From positions 1 to 6,070 of the forward strand of contig JALHSV010000225.1 of assembly GCA_022865525.1 (NCBI GenBank): a stretch of DNA of 6,070 bases. The letters run 5' to 3'. Below, piece by piece: positions 1 through 3,754 of this stretch. Positions within the stretch are counted from its first letter, which is position 1; each line of letters begins with the position of its first letter. The notes beneath the pieces were generated by a model. The model worked only from the letters and a program-made list of their open reading frames with translations. It was not told the origin of the DNA and did no database searches. The position numbers were made by a program, and so were the translations under genes. This DNA is from Thermodesulfovibrionales bacterium (GTDB taxonomy: Bacteria; Nitrospirota; Thermodesulfovibrionia; Thermodesulfovibrionales; SM23-35).

Positions 1-54
1 AAGCTTATCTATTTTGCACAAACAGGATATTCAGAGCAAGTCCTTTATCTTTTT

Positions 55-63
55 TGATACAAT
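55..63 (+). promoter_or_regulatory. Candidate extended -10 promoter of surE operon
   Basis: The sequence TGATACAAT fits the extended -10 pattern TGnTATAAT with one mismatch. If base 63 is position -7, transcription would begin at base 70, which is the A of the surE ATG, so the mRNA would be leaderless. No convincing -35 hexamer lies at normal spacing, and the only Shine-Dalgarno-like bases are AGG at 64-66, very close to the ATG. The surE operon could equally be transcribed from a gene left of the window. This is a motif match only. Confidence 0.3.
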
Positions 64-69
64 AGGTAA

Positions 70-852
70 ATGCCGGTCATCCTTGTTACTAATGACGATG
101 GAGTGCATTCCCCGGGTCTGACTTCCCTTTTCCGTGCAATGGAAACCCTTGGCGATGCATACGTTATCGCACCCGACAGGGAGCGGAGCGCGATAAGCCA
201 TGCACTCACCATGCACAGACCCCTGAGAGTGGAACAATTAAAAGAACGTATCTACAGCATCAATGGCACCCCGACTGACTGCGTGGCTGTTGGAATAAAC
301 AAAATACTTCCTGCTCGGCCGGCCTTCGTGGTATCCGGCATCAATAAAGGCGCAAATCTCGGTGATGATATTACATATTCCGGCACGGTTTCAGCAGCGA
401 TTGAGAGTACAATCATGGGGATTCCGGCGTTTGCTGTATCCCTGGTCATGCAGAAGCAGCCGACATCGCATGCGAATTTCGAAACAGCAGCAGAGATCGC
501 TATTGAAATAGGCAAGTACATTCTCGCACATTCCCTTCCTTATGACACGCTCCTCAATGTTAATATTCCGGAGGTTCCGCGCGACAGCATAAAAGGATCT
601 AAACTGACGAGGCAGGGGAAGCGTATTTATGACGATTCGATCAAGGAGACATTCGACCCCCATGGTCAAAAACACTACTGGATCGGCGGAGGCAACCCTT
701 ACTGGGAGCACGGTGAAGATACCGATATCCAGGCTGTTCAGGATCAGTATATCTCGATCACTCCTATTCATCTCGACCTCACCAATTACGATGCGATGAA
801 ATTCTTAAAAGACAAATTAATCATTCAACCTATAAATCCGGAGTATCCGTGA
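70..852 (+). CDS. surE: 5'/3'-nucleotidase SurE
   Basis: This encodes the metal-dependent nucleotide phosphatase SurE (260 residues, normal for the family). Known members are cytosolic, hydrolyse 5'- and 3'-mononucleotides, sometimes also short polyphosphate, and support stationary-phase survival. The N-terminus MPVILVTNDDG carries the metal-binding pair D9 and D10. Further family motifs are RERS with S40, GTPTDCV at residues 66-72, and SGIN followed by G94 and N96 (residues 89-98), where N96 is the expected last metal ligand. All key residues are present, so the enzyme should be active. The ATG at 70 is fixed by homology, because the first strand leads straight into NDDG; the ribosome site is poor (only AGG at 64-66). 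The stop codon overlaps the GTG of the next gene, which implies translational coupling. Identification is secure; physiological substrates cannot be read from the sequence. Confidence 0.97.
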   Translation: MPVILVTNDDGVHSPGLTSLFRAMETLGDAYVIAPDRERSAISHALTMHRPLRVEQLKERIYSINGTPTDCVAVGINKILPARPAFVVSGINKGANLGDDITYSGTVSAAIESTIMGIPAFAVSLVMQKQPTSHANFETAAEIAIEIGKYILAHSLPYDTLLNVNIPEVPRDSIKGSKLTRQGKRIYDDSIKETFDPHGQKHYWIGGGNPYWEHGEDTDIQAVQDQYISITPIHLDLTNYDAMKFLKDKLIIQPINPEYP

Positions 853-2231
853 AGCACTATGACGTCATAATTGTCGGCTCAGGGCCTTCGGGCATCTTTG
901 CAGCCCTTGAGCTGCTGAAAAATGTGCAAAACATCAAAATCCTTATCATCGAAAAGGGCAAGGATATCGACAAGAGAATCTGCCCGATGAAGACACGGAA
1001 GATTTCCTGTGCAGCATGTCCGGAATGTGCCCTGCTCAGCGGCTGGGGAGGCGCAGGCGCTTACAGTGACGGCAAGCTGACCCTTTCCCCGCACATAGGC
1101 GGCTCTCTTGTCAAATATATCGGCATTGATTCCCTTGAGTCGATGATAAGCGCTGCCGATATGACCTATATGAACTACGGCGCCCCTGATAAGCTGTATG
1201 GGGCAAATGAAAACGAGATAGCGACCATATCAAGGCTTGCGGCAGAACATGATCTTATGTTTATTCCTTCAAAAATCAGGCATATCGGCACCGACAGGTG
1301 CATAACCGTACTCAGAAAAATCAAGAAATCACTGGACGGAAATGCAGACATCCTCTTCAATGCTGAGGCTGAGCGGGTTCTCACATCGAAGAAAAAGGTG
1401 AACGGCATACGGCTGAAAAATGGTGAGAAATTCTCTGCAGATCATGTGATCCTTGCTCCTGGACGTGAGGGGTCCAGATGGCTTGAACGGGAAGCAAGGC
1501 GACTGCACCTCACACTCCTGAAAAATCCTGTTGATATCGGGGTAAGGGTTGAGATCCCGGCCTCCGTGTTTGAACCTCTTACGAAAATAACGTATGAGCC
1601 GAAACTCATTTTCCATTCAAGAACATTCAATGACAGGGTAAGAACCTTCTGTGTCAATCCCTATGGTGAGGTCGTAAAAGAATACCTCAAGGGCATATGG
1701 ACAGTAAACGGCCACAGCTATGCAAACAGCAGAACTTCGAACACAAACTTTGCGCTCCTGGTCAGCACCTTCTTTACAGAACCCTTTGATGAGCCCATTC
1801 TGTACGGGACTTATATTGCCGGCCTTGCGAACCTTCTCGGCAAGGGGGTCATTGTCCAGCGTCTTGGTGACTTGCATCGCGGCAGGCGCTCAACCCCCGA
1901 GAGAATTGCACAGGGTGACGTGCACCCTACCCTGAAAGATGCCACACCGGGTGATCTCAGTTTCGTTTTACCATACCGCTATCTGTCGGATATCCTCGAG
2001 ATGATCGAGGCGATTGACAAAATCGCTCCGGGTGTCAATTCCGATCACACCCTGCTCTATGGTGCTGAAGTAAAATTTTACTCAATGCTGCCAAAACTCT
2101 CTGAATCCCTCGAGACCGAGATCGTTAATCTCTTTGCCGTCGGTGATGGTGCAGGAGTCAGCAGGGGTCTCATACAGGCTTCGGTATCAGGTACCATAGC
2201 AGCACGGGAAATAGGACGGAGACTGGAATAG
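849..2231 (+). CDS. FAD-dependent dehydrogenase, COG2509 type
   Basis: A 460-residue flavoprotein of the uncharacterised FAD-dependent dehydrogenase family that I recognise as COG2509. The N-terminal Rossmann fold shows VGSGPSG (residues 9-15) and the acidic end of the second strand, E35. C45, C54, C57 and C60 follow (C-x8-C-x2-C-x2-C), then GWGGAGAYSDGKL (65-77). The second FAD motif VGDGAG (431-436) near the C-terminus is intact. Conserved middle blocks include APGREG (203-208) and later VIVQRLGDL and LPYRY. There is no signal peptide or membrane segment, so it should be cytosolic. The start is GTG at 849, overlapping the surE stop as GTGA, with Shine-Dalgarno GGAG at 840-843 five bases upstream. 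Its substrate is unknown, and I do not recall a firm assay for the family. Placement between surE and pcm suggests co-expression with stationary-phase repair functions, which is inference. Confidence 0.9.
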   Translation: MKHYDVIIVGSGPSGIFAALELLKNVQNIKILIIEKGKDIDKRICPMKTRKISCAACPECALLSGWGGAGAYSDGKLTLSPHIGGSLVKYIGIDSLESMISAADMTYMNYGAPDKLYGANENEIATISRLAAEHDLMFIPSKIRHIGTDRCITVLRKIKKSLDGNADILFNAEAERVLTSKKKVNGIRLKNGEKFSADHVILAPGREGSRWLEREARRLHLTLLKNPVDIGVRVEIPASVFEPLTKITYEPKLIFHSRTFNDRVRTFCVNPYGEVVKEYLKGIWTVNGHSYANSRTSNTNFALLVSTFFTEPFDEPILYGTYIAGLANLLGKGVIVQRLGDLHRGRRSTPERIAQGDVHPTLKDATPGDLSFVLPYRYLSDILEMIEAIDKIAPGVNSDHTLLYGAEVKFYSMLPKLSESLETEIVNLFAVGDGAGVSRGLIQASVSGTIAAREIGRRLE

Positions 2232-2232
2232 A

Positions 2233-2880
2233 ATGGATTTTGAAGCATTAAGGGAGTTCATGGTACAGACCCAGCTCATTCCACGAGGCATCCATGACAA
2301 GCGTGTCCTCGACGCAATGCTAAAGGTGCCCCGTCATCTCTTTGTTGATGAACCCATGCAATTCAAGGCCTACGATGACATGGCCCTTTCCATCGACGAA
2401 AATCAGACGATTTCTCAGCCCTACATGGTTGCAATCATGACAGAATTGCTTGAACTGAAAGGCAACGAAAAAGTACTGGAAATAGGAACAGGTTCCGGTT
2501 ATCAGGCGGCAATCCTTGCAGAGCTCGCAAAGGAAGTTTTCTCTGTTGAACGGATTGCATCGCTTGCCGGTCGTGCTGAAGAGAGATTGTATGCCATCGG
2601 TTACAAAAATATCCATATCAAGGTTGACGATGGTACGTTAGGATGGCCTGAGGAATCACCTTTTGACAGGATTATCATAACTGCTGGTGCTCCGAAGATC
2701 CCTGATCCGCTGACAGGACAACTTTCAGAAAACGGGATACTGCTTGCACCGGTTGGTGACCGTTCCTCACAGCAATTGATGAAAATGATAAAGATTAAAG
2801 GTACAATAACCGAAGAATTTCACACGTTGTGCGTCTTTGTACCGCTCATCGGGAAGCACGGGTGGAAGACCGGAGAGTAA
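2233..2880 (+). CDS. pcm: Protein-L-isoaspartate O-methyltransferase
   Basis: A 215-residue SAM-dependent methyltransferase (EC 2.1.1.77) of normal length. The family methylates L-isoaspartyl residues that form in ageing proteins and so starts their conversion back to aspartate in the cytosol. Visible family signatures are the substrate-side motif QTISQPYMVA (residues 58-67), SAM motif I VLEIGTGSGY (81-90), the IIITAGAPKIP block (about 152-162) and a C-terminal FVPLIGKHGW. The residue before QTISQP is N where I usually expect G, a mild substitution. ATG is one base after the FAD-dehydrogenase stop; GGAG at 2218-2221 lies 11 bases upstream, somewhat long, so coupling to upstream translation probably helps. 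In E. coli pcm directly follows and overlaps surE; here one flavoprotein gene separates them. Identification is secure. Confidence 0.97.
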   Translation: MDFEALREFMVQTQLIPRGIHDKRVLDAMLKVPRHLFVDEPMQFKAYDDMALSIDENQTISQPYMVAIMTELLELKGNEKVLEIGTGSGYQAAILAELAKEVFSVERIASLAGRAEERLYAIGYKNIHIKVDDGTLGWPEESPFDRIIITAGAPKIPDPLTGQLSENGILLAPVGDRSSQQLMKMIKIKGTITEEFHTLCVFVPLIGKHGWKTGE

Positions 2881-2898
2881 CAGGTCATACGGAAGACG

Positions 2899-3015
2899 AT
2901 GATAGCAACACTCAAGCATGAACAGTCTGAAATGATGATCTACCTGATTGCTGCAATTCTGGTTATCGGATTTGTTTACTGGCTCTTGATCAAGGGAGAA
3001 GACCGCCAGAGATAA
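2899..3015 (+). CDS. Small single-pass membrane peptide, hypothetical
   Basis: A 38-codon open frame beginning MIATLKHEQSE and followed by a continuous hydrophobic run from about residue 12 to 31 (MMIYLIAAILVIGFVYWLLI), then a short charged tail KGEDRQR and TAA. The composition is that of a one-helix membrane peptide. It starts 18 bases after the pcm stop, in the same reading frame, and is followed about 50 bases later by the HU promoter, so it could be the last cistron of the surE operon. GGAAG at 2891-2895 precedes the ATG with a short three-base gap; internal ATGs at 2932 and 2935 are possible but would remove the charged N-terminus. I do not recognise a family. It resembles small membrane subunits in general layout only. 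A chance open frame cannot be excluded. Confidence 0.5.
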   Translation: MIATLKHEQSEMMIYLIAAILVIGFVYWLLIKGEDRQR

Positions 3016-3026
3016 TCTGTCATGAA

Positions 3027-3042
3027 ATTTTTTATAAAAAAT
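3027..3042 (+). promoter_or_regulatory. A/T palindrome in UP-element position upstream of HU
   Basis: ATTTTTTATAAAAAAT is a perfect 16-bp palindrome made only of A and T. Relative to the predicted HU start site near base 3080 it spans about -53 to -38, the position where the RNA polymerase alpha C-terminal domain binds UP elements. It may also bend DNA. The role is inferred from position and composition. Confidence 0.45.
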
Positions 3043-3064
3043 AGACGCAGTAAATGAAATTTTC

Positions 3065-3073
3065 TGATATAAT
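3065..3073 (+). promoter_or_regulatory. Extended -10 promoter of HU gene
   Basis: TGATATAAT is a perfect TGnTATAAT extended -10 element. It predicts a start near base 3080 and a leader of about 24 bases that ends in the strong Shine-Dalgarno AAGGAGG (3092-3098), five bases before the ATG. The -35 region is weak: the best match, TAGACG at 3042-3047, leaves a 20-base spacer. That is acceptable for an extended -10 promoter aided by an upstream A/T element. Confidence 0.7.
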
Positions 3074-3103
3074 GCTACTAATTTTATTACCAAGGAGGAG
3101 TAA

Positions 3104-3376
3104 ATGACAAAAGCAGATCTCGTTGACAAAATGGCCAAAGATGCAGACATAGCAAAAGTTGCAGCAGGTAAGGCATTGGATTCCCTTATTGATGCTGTCA
3201 CAAGGACGTTAAAAAAAGGTGACAAACTTGCTCTTATCGGGTTTGGAACTTTTTCGGTGGGGAAGAGGAAAGCCAGAACAGGCAGAAATCCCCAGACTGG
3301 TGCAGCCATAAAAATTCCTGCAAGAAAAGTCCCCAGATTCAGTGCCGGGAAAACTCTTAAAGACGCTTTAAGATAA
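3104..3376 (+). CDS. HU-family nucleoid DNA-binding protein
   Basis: A 90-residue basic protein of exact HU/IHF length. HU dimers bind and bend DNA with little sequence preference and organise the nucleoid. The N-terminal helical pair (residues 1-38, MTKADLVDKMAKDADI onward) is followed by GFGTF (46-50), the basic beta-arm with RNPQTG (61-66) whose P63 is the intercalating proline, and the C-terminal FSAGKTLKDAL helix (79-89). It lacks features that would specifically mark an IHF alpha or beta subunit, so plain HU is preferred. The gene has its own extended -10 promoter, the best ribosome site in the window and its own terminator, so it is probably a strongly expressed single-gene unit. Which HU paralogue it is cannot be decided here, so no symbol is given. 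Confidence 0.96.
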   Translation: MTKADLVDKMAKDADIAKVAAGKALDSLIDAVTRTLKKGDKLALIGFGTFSVGKRKARTGRNPQTGAAIKIPARKVPRFSAGKTLKDALR

Positions 3377-3402
3377 ATCTCTCTTCCTGGTTAACCATAT
3401 CG

Positions 3403-3441
3403 AGGCGGCAAAAAAATAATTTTGCCGCCTTTCTATTTTTC
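3403..3441 (+). terminator. Rho-independent terminator after HU
   Basis: An 11-bp perfect stem pairs AGGCGGCAAAA (3403-3413) with TTTTGCCGCCT (3420-3430) around a six-base loop AAATAA, and is followed by the U-rich TTCTATTTTT tract. It starts 27 bases after the HU stop codon. Read on the minus strand the hairpin has no downstream T run, so it looks directional for HU. Confidence 0.92.
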
Positions 3442-3509
3442 TACGATAGTGACAGTGTTTGTCATACCATTGCCACGTCCAACTGCAATCTATTTTTTTA
3501 ATCTAAAGA

Positions 3510-3536
3510 ATACCCCCCATGCTCTGCATCGGGTAT
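3510..3536. repeat. Imperfect inverted repeat / small hairpin
   Basis: ATACCC (3510-3515) pairs with GGGTAT (3531-3536), and inside it ATGC (3519-3522) pairs with GCAT (3526-3529) around a TCT loop. The two stems are separated by an asymmetric internal loop of CCC against C. No clear U-tract follows on either strand, so a terminator role is not supported. It may be an operator, a decayed repeat or chance. Confidence 0.4.
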
Positions 3537-3552
3537 AACATTTTGCTCATTC

Positions 3553-3646
3553 TGTCATTCCCGCTTGTCGGGAATCCTTCTGGAGCAGTGATTTATATAT
3601 AACACATTGTAAAATAAAGAAAGATTCCGGACAAGCCGGAATGACA
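3553..3646. repeat. REPIN-like element: two inverted REP hairpins
   Basis: The left arm (3553-3579, beginning TGTCATTCCCG) and right arm (3620-3646, ending CCGGAATGACA) are inverted copies matching at 24 of 27 positions around a 40-base AT-rich core. Each arm also folds on its own: ATTCCCG-CTTGT-CGGGAAT (3557-3575) and ATTCCGG-ACAAG-CCGGAAT (3624-3642), both with 7-bp stems and 5-base loops. Two of the three arm differences lie at partner positions of one stem base pair, so the small hairpins are preserved. This size and arrangement match REPIN or MITE-type elements, which are usually present in many copies and mobilised in trans by a RAYT transposase. No transposase lies in the window. Confidence 0.8.
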
Positions 3647-3654
3647 TCTTTGAT

Positions 3655-3687
3655 ACCTCGTCCCAAAAGCTTTTGGAGCTACGGGGT
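3655..3687 (+). other. Long stem-loop in the possible leader of the c-di-GMP gene
   Basis: ACCTCGT (3655-3661) pairs with ACGGGGT (3681-3687) with one G-U wobble, and inside it CCAAA (3663-3667) pairs with TTTGG (3672-3676) around an AGCT loop. The core CCAAAAGCTTTTGG (3663-3676) is a perfect 14-bp DNA palindrome. TTGTTCATTTTC follows, a loosely U-rich stretch. It could be a weak terminator, an operator or a leader structure; sequence alone does not decide. Confidence 0.45.
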
Positions 3688-3707
3688 TGTTCATTTTCAA
3701 TACATAC

Positions 3708-3713
3708 TATATT
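3708..3713 (+). promoter_or_regulatory. Weak candidate -10 box of the c-di-GMP gene
   Basis: TATATT matches five of six bases of the -10 consensus and would start transcription near 3720, about 35 bases before the chosen ATG. The only -35-like bases, TTGTTC at 3687-3692, match three of six with a 15-base spacer. It is offered because the gene follows a terminator and needs a promoter somewhere here. Confidence 0.25.
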
Positions 3714-3754
3714 TTCATGGCATAAAATGTGCTAACAATAATGATTTGGATAAT

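Larger units (their letters stand above)
3377..3754. other. Structured intergenic region between HU and the c-di-GMP gene
   Basis: This 378-base stretch has no convincing protein gene. In order it holds the HU terminator, a short minus-strand frame that looks like a protein C-terminus (3433-3489), an imperfect hairpin (3510-3536), a REPIN-like inverted repeat (3553-3646), a long stem-loop (3655-3687) and weak promoter-like sequence before the next gene. From 3539 onward the frame of the downstream gene happens to be open through the repeat, but this part reads like untranslated DNA. Confidence 0.7.

Noticed and set aside
1..57. C-terminal end of an upstream gene (frame ending TGA at 55-57)
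   Set aside because: Only 18 codons are visible and other frames are also open; nothing recognisable.
2233..3015. Read-through fusion of pcm and the small membrane peptide, which share a frame
   Set aside because: The TAA at 2878-2880 ends Pcm exactly at normal family length, and no recoding signal is seen.
2767..3309. Minus-strand 180-codon open frame
   Set aside because: It runs antisense across pcm, the small peptide and HU, which have clear family signatures or signals on the plus strand; its translation shows no recognisable domain.
3503..3550. Minus-strand 15-codon Met-rich frame (starts MSKMLYPMQSM)
   Set aside because: It is very short, has no ribosome site and abuts the repeat; the methionines come from the hairpin sequence.
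3553..3646. CRISPR array
   Set aside because: Only two copies, inverted to each other and not direct repeats, with no regular spacers.
3667..3672. HindIII site matching the AAGCTT at the window start, suggesting a cloning boundary
   Set aside because: A six-base site is expected by chance; sequence and gene content continue smoothly across it.
3655..3690. GEMM-type c-di-GMP riboswitch
   Set aside because: Only a short AGCTACGGGG resemblance is present; the conserved GGCAAACC-like and GGGACGCAA segments and the two-helix layout are missing.
3641..3754. N-terminal extension of the c-di-GMP protein from the in-frame ATG at 3641
   Set aside because: That ATG lies inside the right REP arm, has no ribosome site, and the extra 38 residues look like translated non-coding DNA; the two-CW domain begins only at residue 19 of the chosen start.
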